This document shows, one piece after another, positions 48,266 through 58,696 of a stretch of DNA of 64,000 nt. This DNA is from Peromyscus leucopus (Eukaryota > Chordata > Mammalia > Rodentia > Cricetidae), in the NCBI RefSeq assembly GCF_004664715.2, contig NC_051075.1, positions 23,924,715 through 23,988,714 of the forward strand. The letters run 5' to 3'. Each line of letters starts with the position of its first letter. The stretch's first letter is position 1. The notes under the pieces were generated by a model. That model ran no database searches. It was given only the letters and a program-made list of their open reading frames with translations, and was not told where the DNA came from. The position numbers and the translations under genes were made by a program.

Positions 48266-49125
48266 TCCTTCAGTCACGCCCGGCTTCACATTTGACCTTG
48301 TGACATGGTAGCCTCGAGGACCTGGCTCACACCACCTCTCCCACCCTTCTCCCAGGGCTTCACACTAACTCCACAGGCTGCGCTGCTCAGCAGGAGCTGT
48401 GGCCAGCGTTTCCTTCTCTGAAAGGGTACCATCCTTTACAGCCCAGCTGGAACACTGCTTCTGTGAGGCCTGCTCCCAGCTCATCCTAATTCCAAAGCTA
48501 CACACAACCTCTTCTAAATCTTGTTGTAGTCTATCATTGGACTAGCATCGCATTTCAAGAAAAGGCATGCACATAAGCAATGAACCATTTTTGAGAATTA
48601 AAAAGAAGGTATGCATGTTTGCTGAATGTCCTGAGTAGTAGGGAAGCAGAGATGTGATGTTTCCAGTGTGATTCACGGCTGAGGGTGATCGAGTTTCTCC
48701 ACAGTAGACATAAATCTTACATTGCTGTAATCCCGGGGATTACCAACCCTCTTGGAATAGCTCACAAAAAACAAGCACTCTCTTGTGCTAAATGAAAACT
48801 AAGGAGTTACTATTAGGCCTGCAGGCTTTGAGCTACAATAATAAAAATTAGTTTTCTATCATTTGTAGAGTTGCATCTGCTTAATGCAAAACGCAGGCAT
48901 GCTGTTTCGTCTTCAATTTTCCAGCAAAAACAAAAGTAGAGGTGGTTTAGTTCCAGGAGGAATTAGTATCTTAAATTTCATCATAAAAATAATAGTAGAG
49001 TTTCAATACAGTTGAAATTATTTCGTAAAATAATTCACTGTGCATATTATCAATACCCAATGCAACAAAAGCAGGAAGCATGAAAATACAGGGGAAATTT
49101 GTGGTTTCAAATATTTATGGTAATA
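48266..49125. other. repeat-poor stretch, no gene seen
   Basis: The longest stretch without SINEs (860 bp). A probable L2 scrap lies at about 48415-48500 (CAGCCCAGCTGGAAC, TGTGAGGCCTGCTCCC). The AT-rich remainder has no supported frame. Confidence 0.5.
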
Positions 49126-49129
49126 TTTG

Positions 49130-49265
49130 TGGTGGTGACAAGCATGTAATGCCAGTACTAGGAAGCTGGAGGTAAGAGAATCAGGAGTTCAAGACCATCC
49201 TTGGCTACATATCAAATTCTGTGACAGTCTGAGCTATATGAGATCTTGTCTCAAGAAACCAAAAT

Positions 49266-49317
<52 letters not shown>

Positions 49318-49490
49318 ATAAAATACACAGCCCTGCTGGGTATGGTGGTACACAGCTTTAATCCCAGCACTCAGGAGGCAGAGGCAGGTGGATCTCTGTG
49401 ACTGTGAGGCCAGCCTGGTCTACAGGCTGGTCTACAAAGAATCCAGGACAGCCAGAGCTACATAGTAATACCTTGTTCTCAAAAACAAAG
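49130..49490 (+). mobile_element. old B1, CA repeat, B1
   Basis: 49130-49263 PB1-like, CA x about 24 at 49268-49316, then B1 49330-49490 with an internal duplication GGTCTACAGGCTGGTCTACA. Confidence 0.85.
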
Positions 49491-49677
49491 AAGATTTATC
49501 TTTTGTGTGTTGTGTAATGACATGTGCATGCAAGTGCCCTGAGAAACCAGAAGAGGGCGTTGGTCTCTTGCAGCTGGAGTTACAGGTGGCTGTGAGCTGC
49601 TCACTGTAGGTGCCGGGAATCGAACTCTGCTCCTTGCACGAGCAGTCACTTCTGCTGAGCCGTTGTCTCTCCAGCTT
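49491..49677 (-). mobile_element. B2 SINE
   Basis: Antisense: AAACCAGAAGAGGGCGTTGG (CTCF-like core), CCGTTGTCTCTCCAGC. Confidence 0.9.
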
Positions 49678-49689
49678 TCTCTCTCTCTT

Positions 49690-50530
49690 TAAAAACACTG
49701 CGTTTCCAGCAGCACAGACACTGAGAGCAACAATTAATAAATGGGACCTCTTGAAACCGAGAAGCTCTTGTAGGGCAAAAGACACGGTCAATAAGACAAA
49801 AAGACAGCCAACAGAATGGGGAAAGATCTTCACCAACCCCCCATCTGACAGAGGACTGATCTCCAAAATATATAAAGAACTCAAGAAACTAGACATCAAA
49901 ATACTGAACAGTCCAATTAAAAAATGGGCTAAAGAGCTAAACAGAGAATTCACAAAACAAGAATCACAAATGGCTGAAAGACATTTAAAGAAATGCTCAA
50001 CATCCTTAATCATCAGAGAAATGCAAATCAAAACGACTCTGAAATACCATCTTACACCTGTCAGAATGGCAATGATCAAAAACACTAATGACAGTCTATG
50101 TTGGAAAGGATGCGGAGCAAGGGGAACACTCCTCCACTGTTGGTGGGAATGCAAACTTGTACAACCACTGTGGAAATCAGTATGGTGGTTTTTCAGAAAA
50201 TTGGAAATCGATCTACCTCAAGACCCAGCCATACCACTCTTGGTCATATACCCAAGGAATGCTCAATCATACCATAAAGATACATGATCAGCTATGTTCA
50301 TAGCAGCACTATTTGTAATAACCAGAACCTGGAAACAACCTAGATGCCCATCAGCTGAAGAGTGGATTAAGAAAATATGGTACATATACACAATGGAGTA
50401 CTACTCAGTAGAGAAAAACAATGACAGCATGAAATTTGCAGGTAAATGGATGCAACTAGAAAATATCATCCTGAATGAGGTAACCCAAACCTAGAAGGAC
50501 AAACATGGTATGTACTCACTCATAAGTGGA
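49690..50530 (+). pseudogene. L1 ORF2 C-terminal fragment, inactivated
   Basis: The protein reads from KNTAFPAAQTLRATINKWDL through the Cys/His segment CWKGCGARGTLLHCWWECK to YIYTMEYYSVEKNNDSMKFA. In the full protein this region binds template RNA; endonuclease and reverse transcriptase are absent here. The frame is kept, but TGA at 50285-50287 and TAG at 50492-50494 interrupt it before the usual C-terminal MYSLISGY, so no protein is expected. Confidence 0.9.
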
Positions 50531-50631
50531 TACTAGATATAAAGCAAAGAACAATCAGACTGCAACCCACAGAACCAGGGAGGCTACCTAGCAGGGGGAC
50601 CCTAGGATGACTGTGGCTTATAATAAGTGTA

Positions 50632-51092
50632 GATGTAACCAACCATCTTATTAAATAAGAAACACAGAACCAATGCATAGAAGAAAGCCAAGAGGTCAGA
50701 GCTAGGAGCTAAAACCTTACCCTTCCTCCTGCGGTGGTCCTACCTTTCCGAATCAGAGCTACTTCCTATGTGTCTATCTTTTTATAGTGTTTTTGTTCTG
50801 CCTTATCATTGGTTGTAAACCCAACCACATGACTGCCTCAACACAGCCTCTCTGTATAGATCTCCAAGTTTTCTATGATTGGTATTGAGATTAAAGATGT
50901 GTGTCTCCAATACTTGCTGTATGCCTGAACACACAGAGACTTACCTAGCTCTGCCTACCAAGTGCTGGGATTATAAGCGTACGCCACCACTGCCCTGCTT
51001 TCCTATGGCTTGCTAATAGCTCTGACCCCTGGGCAACTTTATTTATTAACATACAAATAACATTTTAATACAAATAAAATATCACCATAAAT
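50632..51092 (-). mobile_element. composite LTR-like repeat with B1-like core, copy 2
   Basis: On the minus strand it starts TGGTGATATTTTATTTG, has TTAATAAATAAAGTTGCCC, GGGGTCAGAGC, then a B1-like core (CAGTGGTGGCGTACGC, TAATCCCAGCACTTGG), then CACTATAAAAAG (TATA) and a unique end. ATAATAAGT / TAAATAAGT at its edges suggest a target duplication inside the L1 3' UTR. Order and end words match copy 1 at 15600. Confidence 0.65.
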
Positions 51093-51204
51093 AAGTTTTG
51101 GTTTTACTCAATTACTGGGCAAGCCTCAGTCAAACATTTCACTATTAGTATAGAATTTGTACTGTATCAAGCTGATAATAAAAAAAATAAAAAAAATAAA
51201 AAAG

Positions 51205-51335
51205 AAATGGGGGAAAACCCACTGTGTTTATTTTGTGTGTGTGTGATGTGGGGGCACAAGCACTGTGGCATGTGTTTGAGATCAGAGGACAACCTGTCAG
51301 AGTTGTTTCTTCCCTTCACCAAAACAAAAAAAAAC
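51205..51335 (-). mobile_element. B2/B3 fragment
   Basis: TTATTTTGTGTGTGTG, GATCAGAGGACAACCTGTC. Confidence 0.65.
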
Positions 51336-51800
51336 AAAAACAAAAACAAAAACAAAACCTCAATCCCAAAGAGGATTACCCAGAAAATCCCAATGTAGTA
51401 TCCTACATTAGCCCAAACTTGGGAACTTCCCTATAAGGATGGCATTAGATTTTTTAAAATATAAGACTCATTTTCTGGTATCCTAGTGATTACTTCATAC
51501 ATTACAAATATCTAAATGTATTCTATACATTCCCTCATTGTCGACAGAAGCAAATAAATCTGAGCAACAAATCTAAATAAGACATTTAGCTAAGAGAAGG
51601 ACAATTTCGTGGTGGCAGTGACATTGAATGACATCTAATTTTGAAACTTTTTTCTATAACTAGGACCCAGGACACTTATTTAAATTAATGATCATCTTTC
51701 CAGACTAAGGTTTGAGGGTATCTACCAGGCTCTACCACACTCAGCTCACCTCCTAGGATTTTTTTTAAACCGGCTACATCAGGGATCAAAACCAGTGCTC
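51336..51800. other. single-copy stretch
   Basis: An A-rich CAAAAA run (51321-51356) comes first; then about 440 bp with no repeat or gene recognised. Confidence 0.5.
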
Positions 51801-51804
51801 ACGT

Positions 51805-52090
51805 AAGCACCACGATGGCTCAAAGAAACCTGGTGACTTGAACTAAATCCCTGGAAGCCACAAAAAGCCAGATGTGACTACACACTGCAATGCCAGCACT
51901 CCTACAGTGCTTGGGAGAGGGAGACAGGAGACGCATGTGGAAGCTGGTGGGCCAGTCAGGCAGGAGGCAGAAAGGGACCCTTTCTCAACCAGGGGAAGAC
52001 AACACTGGCACCCAAGGCCGTTCTCTGACCAAACCTCCCCTCCACAATACATTATACTCACACACACAATAAGACAAAATAAAATATCAC
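51805..52090 (+). mobile_element. degenerate B2/B1 mixture
   Basis: ACCACGATGGCTCAAAG, CCCTGGAAGCCACAAAAAG and ACTCACACACACAATAAG are B2-like; CAATGCCAGCACTCCTAC is B1-like. Confidence 0.5.
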
Positions 52091-52102
52091 TTTAAAAATG
52101 GC

Positions 52103-52262
52103 CAGGTATAGGCCAGGCAGTGGCTCATGCCTTTAATCCCAGAACTCAGGAGGCAGAGGCAGGCAGATCTCTGAGTTGGAGGCCAGCCTGGTCTACACAG
52201 TGAGTTCCAGGATGGCCAGATCTACACAGAAAAACCCTGTCTCGAACAACAACAAAATAAAA
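52103..52262 (+). mobile_element. B1 SINE
   Basis: GGCCAGGCAGTGGCTCATGC ... AAAACCCTGTCTCGAAC, tail AAC. Confidence 0.95.
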
Positions 52263-52334
52263 AATTACCAGTTGTGATGCTGAGGAGGCCGAGGCAGGAG
52301 AATCATAAATTCACGGGCCGCCTAGGCCACACCT

Positions 52335-52515
52335 CTGGGGCTGGCAGGATGATATAGCAGGAAAGACCCCTGCCTCCAAGCCTGATGACCCATGTTCCCT
52401 TCCAAGGACCCACTAGGTAGAAATAGAGCACCAAATCCTGCAAGGTGTCCTGTGGCCTCTGCATACACGACGCCATGTCACATGGATGTTCCTTCCAAAT
52501 AAATTAATGTATTTT
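52335..52515 (+). mobile_element. old B2/B3
   Basis: CTGGGGCTGGCAGGATGATA ... CCTGTGGCCTCTGCATAC. Confidence 0.7.
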
Positions 52516-52539
52516 TAAAATATTTAAAACAGCACACCA

Positions 52540-52716
52540 GGTCCCTGTGCATGCTCATCACACTCTACCACAGAGCTACAACCCCCAACCTCAGGTGTGT
52601 ACTTGTTTAAAGACACGATCTTGATCTGTAGCCCATGCAGGCCTTGGCCTATCAGTCTTCCTGCCAGTCTCTAAAGTGCTAGGGTTACAAGTATGTGTAC
52701 TACCACTCCCAGCTTA
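52540..52716 (-). mobile_element. ID fragment and old B1
   Basis: 52540-52592 (CATCACACTCTACCACAGAG, CTACAACCCCCAACC) and 52593-52716 (GTTTAAAGACACGATCTTG ... TGTACTACCACTCCCAGC). Confidence 0.75.
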
Positions 52717-52724
52717 ACTGATTC

Positions 52725-53085
52725 AAAAAAACTTGTGTGTGTGTGTGTGTGCATGTGAGTGTGTACACCCAAGCATGTTATGGCACATGCGTGGTAACCC
52801 AGAAGACAAGATGGTTCTGTCCTTCCATCATGTAGGTTCTGGGATCAAACATAGGTCATCTATCTCAGTTGCAAGTGCCCTTATCACTGAACCGTCTCTC
52901 TCTTTTTAAATGTATTCAGTGTTCTGCCTGCACACCAGAAGAGGGCACCAGATCTGATTATAAATGGTTGTGAGCTACCACAGGTTGCTGGGAATTGAAC
53001 TCAGGACCTCTGGAAGAGCAGCTGGTGTTCTTAACCACTTAGCTATCTCTCCAGCCCCACCACTGAACCATCTGGCTAGCCCTCG
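52725..53085 (-). mobile_element. B3-like SINE split by a B2
   Basis: Left part 52725-52900 (TG run, GGTAACCCAGAAGACAAG); right part 53057-53085. The B2 at 52903-53056 (CACCAGAAGAGGGCACCAG, AACCACTTAGCTATCTCTCC) is flanked by CACTGAACCGTCT / CACTGAACCATCT. Confidence 0.9.
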
Positions 53086-53209
53086 ATTTTTCAAATCTCA
53101 TGTTCTACGGCATTCTGACTAGAACTGTGAGACTGTCTCTCCCTTTAGCTGGGCTTCCCTCCAGTATTCTGAAATTCTTCTTATTAGACTGATATATTTA
53201 TGGCCATTT

Positions 53210-53504
53210 TCTTTTCTTGAGACAGGATCTCATTATGTAGTCGGCACTAAAATCATGTGCCATCATGCCCTGCTGGTCATTTTTCTTTCTGATGAACTAC
53301 CTCACTCATTTGGCATTTTATACTATCCCTTAGTTTTTGGTAATATTCTTTTTCTTGAAGTCTACTTTATTCATTTTTTATTATAAAAATTCTCAGAAAT
53401 AAAACATCACACACAAAAATATATTCAATTTCAATATTGTTATTCTTGCCTTTTTTAAAAATTATTACTCCTAGCTATTTAACTTTCTACCTGAAATAAA
53501 CAGT
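53210..53504. other. B1 scrap, then AT-rich sequence
   Basis: 53210-53278 antisense B1 with a large deletion; the rest is AT-rich with no gene. Confidence 0.55.
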
Positions 53505-53650
53505 TGGTGTGGTGGTATGTGTTTTTTAGTCCTAGCACTTGGGAAAGCAGAGGCAGATGGATCTCTGTGAATTTGAGGCCAGCTTGGTCTACATAGTGAG
53601 TTCCAGGCCAGGCATACTCGCTAGTGAGACCCTGCCTCAAAAAAAATTAC
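53505..53650 (+). mobile_element. B1 SINE
   Basis: AGTTGGTGTGGTGGTATGTG ... GAGACCCTGCCTCAAAAAAA. Confidence 0.85.
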
Positions 53651-53686
53651 TCTTTAGACAAAATATTCTGGGGTTTTTAAAACTAA

Positions 53687-53703
53687 TTGAATCACATGCA
53701 TGC

Positions 53704-53748
<45 letters not shown>

Positions 53749-53829
53749 CGGGGGCAGTTGTTTTGTGTGTGTGTGTGTGTGTGTGTGTGTACAGGGGCAG
53801 TTGTCCATGACGGTCAGAATTGAATCACA

Positions 53830-53885
<56 letters not shown>

Positions 53886-54036
53886 CAGGGGCAGTTGTCC
53901 ACGACGGTCAGAAGGCCCGCAGTTGGAGATACAGGAGGTTATCAGCTGCCTGAAACAGGTGCTCAGACTAAACGCAGGTCTTCTTCAAGAGCAGTTTGCA
54001 CACTCCTAACTACTGAGCCATCTCTCCGGCCCCAGG
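53687..54036 (-). mobile_element. B3-like SINE with triplicated TG block
   Basis: TG runs at 53706-53745, 53766-53790 and 53832-53882, each ending GTATAC or GTACA plus GGGGGCAGTTG or GGGGCAGTTG. TTGAATCACATGC starts at 53687 and again at 53820. The B3 body follows (GAGCCATCTCTCCGGCCCC). Confidence 0.85.
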
Positions 54037-54432
54037 TGTGTCTCTTTAAAAGACAGGGCTTTGCTATATAGCTATATATATGGGCTAGCCTGAAACTAAA
54101 TGATCCAGTCTGGCCTTGACCTTGTTCTGTGTCCCAAGTACTAGGATTATAGGCGTATCTTACCATGCTCAGCCTGAACATTATTTTTTAATAATTTATG
54201 AGCATCAGTCTTATAACTGGAATATCTATTCCATTCACAGTTAATGAAATTAATTTGATTGTGTTTAGTTTGTCAGGGTTCAATAATTCTCAGAATTCTG
54301 TTTTCATTTTTTTCCCTTTTTTCTGTTCCAGTCCTAGCTGCCTGGAACTTGTATGGAGACCAGGCTAGCCTTGAACTTCCCTCAGTCCTTGCCTCTGCCA
54401 TCTGAGGAGTTACGCCACCTCATCTAGCTTCA
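54037..54432 (-). mobile_element. two old B1 copies with AT-rich spacer
   Basis: 54037-54176 (AAGACAGGGCTTTGCTATAT) and 54325-54432 (TCCTAGCTGCCTGGAACTTG); 54177-54324 is AT-rich. Confidence 0.7.
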
Positions 54433-54505
54433 GAATTCAAATTTAATCTTTTGTCAATTTAGCTATGCCTCTTTAATCTTTTTCTGCTTATAAAAAATGA
54501 AAATT

Positions 54506-54895
54506 TGTAGCTAGAGTTTTCCTGCCTTGCCCACAGTCAGGACAAATCTTTGTCACCCGCCAGTCCCACAGCCGCTCAGACCCAACCAAGTAAACACAGA
54601 GACTTATATTGCATACAAACTGTATGGCCGTGGCAGGCTTCTTACTAACTGTTCTTATAGCTTAAATTAATCCATTTCCATAAATCTATACCTTGCCACG
54701 TGGCTTGTGGCTTACCGGTGTCTTCACATGCTGCTGGTCATGGCAGCGGCTGGTGGTGTCTCTCTTCCCCAGCCTTCCGCTTCCCAGAATTCTCCTCTCT
54801 CCTTGTCCTACCTACTTCCTGCCTGGCCACTGGCCAATCAGTGTTTTATTTATTGACCAATCAGAGCAATTTGACATACAGACCATCCCACAGCA
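54506..54895 (-). mobile_element. solo mys-like LTR with perfect 6-bp TSD
   Basis: Antisense copy of the LTR at 24546/26117: TGTAGCTAGAGTTTTCC to ATCCCACAGCA, 390 bp. AAAATT flanks it at 54500-54505 and 54896-54901. Recombination between two LTRs would leave just this. Confidence 0.95.
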
Positions 54896-54904
54896 AAAAT
54901 TTAC

Positions 54905-55003
54905 GGGGTTGGGGATTTAGCTCAGTGGCAGAGCGCTTGCCTAGCAAGCGCAAGGCCCTGGGTTCGGTCCTCAGCTCCGGGAAAAAAAAAAAAAGAAAGA
55001 AAG
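54905..55003 (+). mobile_element. ID element, near consensus
   Basis: GGGGTTGGGGATTTAGCTCA, GCTTGCCTAGCAAGCGCAAG and GGTTCGGTCCTCAGCTCC: both Pol III boxes (TAGCTCAGTGG, GGTTCGGTCC) are intact; A-rich tail with AAAG. TSD AAAATTTAC / AAAATTTGC (54896-54904, 55004-55012). Same tRNA-Ala-derived family as BC1 RNA; this is a SINE copy, not a tRNA gene. Confidence 0.95.
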
Positions 55004-55012
55004 AAAATTTGC

Positions 55013-55317
55013 TTCTCACTGTTTTAGAGGCTGGTAATCCACAAGCCAGAGAGTAGCTGAGTGTCTGCCGGCCTGCTTCCTGGTTTATCGATGGCGTCTT
55101 CTGTGTCCTCATGTGTTAGGCCCTACATTTTATTCAGTGGTCACTTCACTTCACAGTTTATGCTACAGCAGTTCTCTGGGAATCTAGGAATCGGGAGCTC
55201 GCACAGCCCCACGTGTCCCTTGTCCTCTCTGCAATAGCTACTAGTGCCTTCTATGTACAAACGCTCTAGTCCTCAGACTTTCATTAAAAAAGGAAAACTA
55301 CCTTGCAAACCCCAGTG
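55013..55317. other. single-copy stretch
   Basis: No repeat or gene recognised in about 300 bp. Confidence 0.5.
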
Positions 55318-55412
55318 AAGGATTTGGGGTCTGTGCGCCTGTGCCTCAGTGCTAGCTAGAGTCTTTGCTTACCATGGGTCAAGCTCTAGGCTTCTTCCCC
55401 AACACTGTAGTG
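55318..55412 (+). mobile_element. ID/B4-like fragment
   Basis: GATTTGGGGTCTGTGCGCC, CAGTGCTAGCTAGAGTC and AAGCTCTAGGCTTCTTCC are loosely ID-like. Confidence 0.5.
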
Positions 55413-55599
55413 AAAAAGAGCAAAAAAGAAAAACTAAAACAGGTTTCTTTGGCAAGAAGATAAACACAAAATAAAAACATGAAATGAGGCTCTACTAAGT
55501 CAACTTCATAATAAGATAATCCTAAAGTAGCAAATACTCAATGAGTGCATGCTACTGAAAATGGAACAGTGTCAAAGTTGAAAATCAACATTCTTACTT

Positions 55600-55915
55600 C
55601 TTCCCCCCAACATATTGTTTTGATCATTTGGGAATTTCCCATCATGCACCCTGGTCACAATCACTTCCCAGTCCTCTCGTGTCTGATGCCCAACCCTGGT
55701 GACCTCCCATCCTCCCCTAAAATAAGAAGAAAGAAAAAGAAAGTCCATTTTGTGCTGTCCATATACTCACCGGAGCGTGGTCAAACTCCCAGTGGCCAGG
55801 CCCTGAAGAAAACTGTCCTTCTCCACCGCACCCCCGCCAGAAGCCATCAATTGCGGAGAGCTACATTTCAGCATCCATCCTCGCCACAATTGTTAACAGT
55901 GCTCCTTGATGACTT
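55600..55915 (-). mobile_element. L1 3' UTR fragment, second subtype
   Basis: CCATTTTGTGCTGTCCATAT, CCAGTGGCCAGGCCCTGAAG and GCCAGAAGCCATCAATTGCG match rodent L1 3'-UTR text as recalled, antisense. It differs from the L1 tails at 7497 and 47476. Confidence 0.6.
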
Positions 55916-56599
55916 CCTTTTTAGGCTGTTACTTTTTGGGGGAGGGGTTGGAGTGGAGGTAAGGATTATCACAGAAGCCTTTTATGTTCCTCTTTCTCAA
56001 CTGTGCATCTGCAGCCATCCATACCTCTGCCAGGGTAGCTTCCTCCAGCATCAGCATGTGCCAAGGACCTCCATTTGGTGTCTGGGGGCAGGATTGCCTG
56101 CAGACAACACAGTCCTCTGCCAAAGCACGGGCCATGGATCAGCATGACCTCTGGGAGAAGTACAGACCAACGTGGGTTTCGAGGAGGGCCAGGCCAGCAA
56201 ATGGACCATTCTTCATCTCGAGCGTCCTGTCATTGCTCAGAGCCCGGGAGGTTGTTCAGCTGGCAGCTTGTTCAGGGGCTGGGGCTGCACAAGCCCCAGG
56301 CTGCTGCACCTCGTCCCGCCGACCCTACGACCCTACGGGGTAGCGACTTCTCTCTCACCTGCCACAGCTGTGGCAGCTCTAGTTCCTCCTCTCTCCACCA
56401 CACACGCACTGCTCTACTGCTCATCTTTCCCACCTCTCCATCATATATTTGTTGGTCATAGTGGCTCTGGAAACTGCGGTATCACACAATGTACATTTTT
56501 GCCCAAATAGCTTTACATGCAGGTGTTCACTGCATTGAGTCCCTGGTCTGGTTCAAGGTTGCTGGTTTCTTCTGGGGGGAGGATTTTGTTGTTTTCTCT

Positions 56600-56730
56600 T
56601 GGGGGGTTGTTTAAGACAGGGTTTCTCTATATAGACTCAGCTGTCCTGGAACTCACTCTGTAGCCCAGGCTGGCCTCGAACTCACAGAGCTCCACCTGCC
56701 TCTGCCTCCTGAGTGCTGGGATTACAGGCT
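56600..56730 (-). mobile_element. B1 SINE
   Basis: Antisense: TTAAGACAGGGTTTCTCTAT ... GTGCTGGGATTACAGGCTGG, 5' end short. Confidence 0.9.
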
Positions 56731-57597
56731 GGTTTCTGGTTTCTGACATGCCATCAATACTGGACCCTCACTGAGATTCCTCTCAGGTGTCCTTGCTGTT
56801 GCCCAGAGTCATGGCGATCCTGTGGCTCTGGTTCTGCAGGCCCCGTCCCGTGCTCCAGAAACTCACAGATGGAGTGGATGTTGGGGTGGACTGACTCAAA
56901 GAACTGGATCTGGACCTCTCCTCCTGCTACAGCTGGCAACCACATCATAATGAAAACTCGTTCAGTCCAGCTTCAACGGTCCCCATAGTCTGTCACACTC
57001 TCAACCACGTTTAAAAGTCCAGAGTTAAAAGTCTCTTCTGAGATTCATGAAATCACTAAACTGTAATCCCCTGTAAAATCAACATACAAATGGCACAGGA
57101 CATACATTACCATTCCAAAAGGGAGCATAGTAAGGAAATACTGGACCAAAGCAGGACTGAAAACCAGCTGGGCAGACTCTGCATCTTCATGTCTGTTGTC
57201 AAAGCGCCCTGCAGATCTCCAGCTCCTTTCCGCTTTGTTGATTGCAACACACTTCTCTCTCTTGAGCTGGTTCCACTCCCCGTTAACAGCTCTCCTAGGC
57301 TCTGGCATCTCCAACATCTTGGGGGGCTCCGAGGCAATAGGCTTCACCTTCACAGCTCCACACAATGGCCTCCCTAGGCCTCCATGTAGGGACACCTCTG
57401 ACACACATCTGGCCTCTGTGGCTTTCTTAGTCTCAGAATCAGATTCCATAGCCCTTTTCTTCTGTCCTTGACCCTAAAGCCAGAACCCTGTGGCTGAAGA
57501 GGCCAAATTCTGCTATTTGTTGAGGTTGGAACATGGGCCCTCCATTCAAATAAATTTTCACCAACTTTTTGTTCTCGATGGTTTCCTTGACTGCCTA

Positions 57598-57714
57598 AGG
57601 ATCGCTGTCCTGAAACTCACTCTGTAGACCAGGCTGGCCTCAGATTTAGAGATCTGCCTGCCTCTGCCACTGGAGTGCTGCATTAAAGGTGTGTGCCCCC
57701 ACACGAGACCCTAA
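57598..57714 (-). mobile_element. B1, both ends short
   Basis: CTGTCCTGAAACTCACTCTG ... GGTGTGTGCCCCCACACG. Confidence 0.85.
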
Positions 57715-58317
57715 ACTTTTCTCTAATTCCTTTTCACAGACTGGAAGCCTAGCCGGGTAGGGTATTGTCCTGAGGTCACCATGTCCTTAACTCCATTTCA
57801 CATCAAGCTTTTCTATAATCTGTTTATCTCCTTGAATACAGGATTTAGCTGCATTCCATTTCCTGATGTTCCTTTTCTCCTTGAACTGTCCATTTTGTAT
57901 TTTTTCTTGCTTAGCCTGCTCCTTTTCCTTATAGATCTTCATAAGTGAACACTAATAAGGACAGGACAGAGTCAATACTGGGCTGTTTTGAAATCTCCTC
58001 TGCCAATGCAATTAATTCAAGTCCTCAATTTAGCAGCAGGCAGACTTCAGACAAGGGCAAAACCAGCCAGAGTCTTCACTAATCACAATAGTCTCTAGGC
58101 CACAAAGTAATACTCTTCTCCTCTGAAACCTCTTAGTCAGGCGTCAGGCCCCACAGTTTTTTAAATCACTCAGCATCACTGTCTTCCATGTTCCTACTAG
58201 TATAGACCACGAAGTCCCACTTAAAACATTCAGCTGATTTTCTAATCCCAAATCCCCAAATCCACATTCCTCTAAACAAAAGCATGGTCAGGCCTATCAC
58301 AGTAATACCCCCGTTCC

Positions 58318-58695
58318 TGGTCTTAGTTAAGGTTCTATTGCTGTATTTCATGGAGAGACACCATGAAAAGGGCAACTCTTACAAAGGAAAACATTTAACT
58401 GGGGTTGGCTTACAGTTCAGAGGTTTAGTCCATTAGTCATGGTGGGGAGCATGGTAGCACGCAGGCAGACATGGTGCTGGAAAGGCGGCTGAGAGTTCTA
58501 CATCTGGACCCACAGGCAGCAGGAACAGACAGTGAGCCACTTGGCCTGGTGTGAGCTTCGGAGACTCAAAGCCCTCCCCTCCCCGAAGTGGCACATTCTT
58601 CTCCAATACCACACCCACTCCAACAAAGGCTCCGTTCCTAATTGTGCCAGGCCCTATGAGCTGATGGGGGCCATTTTCATCCAAACCACCACAAT
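58318..58695 (-). mobile_element. type 2 ACACCATGACC repeat, LTR-like
   Basis: Antisense: TGGTCTTAGTTAAGGTTC, GAGAGACACCATGAAAAGG, AACATTTAACTGGGG, GGGGGCCATTTTCATCC, AACCACCACA. In minus-strand sense it starts TGTGGTGG and is followed by the internal region, so it would be the 5' LTR. Confidence 0.75.
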
Positions 58696-58696
58696 T

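Larger units (their letters stand above)
49690..51200 (+). mobile_element. L1, 5' truncated, split in its 3' UTR
   Basis: ORF2 C-terminal part 49690-50530, 3' UTR 50531-50640 and 51093-51200 with an A-rich end. TTTTACTCAATTACTG and TTTCACTATTAG match the 3' UTR of the L1 at 38480. A composite LTR-like repeat sits between the UTR halves. Confidence 0.9.
55960..58317 (-). mobile_element. long ERV-like internal region
   Basis: It joins the LTR-like repeat at 58318 without a gap. CCAACATCTTGGGGGGCTCC, CACACAATGGCCTCCCTAGG and AAACAAAAGCATGGTCAGGC are words I recall from a common dispersed murine repeat that sits beside type 2 repeats. Frames are broken; no gag or pol signature is seen. Two B1s have inserted (56600, 57598). 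Confidence 0.55.

Noticed and set aside
49432..50154. 240-codon minus-strand frame
   Set aside because: It is the antisense shadow of L1 ORF2 continued into antisense B2 and B1 sequence.
54905..54980. tRNA-Ala gene
   Set aside because: Both Pol III boxes are present, but the 3' half, A tail and TSD are those of an ID SINE.
56075..57471. Several 90-130 codon frames suggesting a multi-exon gene
   Set aside because: They lie in the ERV-like repeat, overlap on both strands, and have no conserved motif or consistent splice sites.
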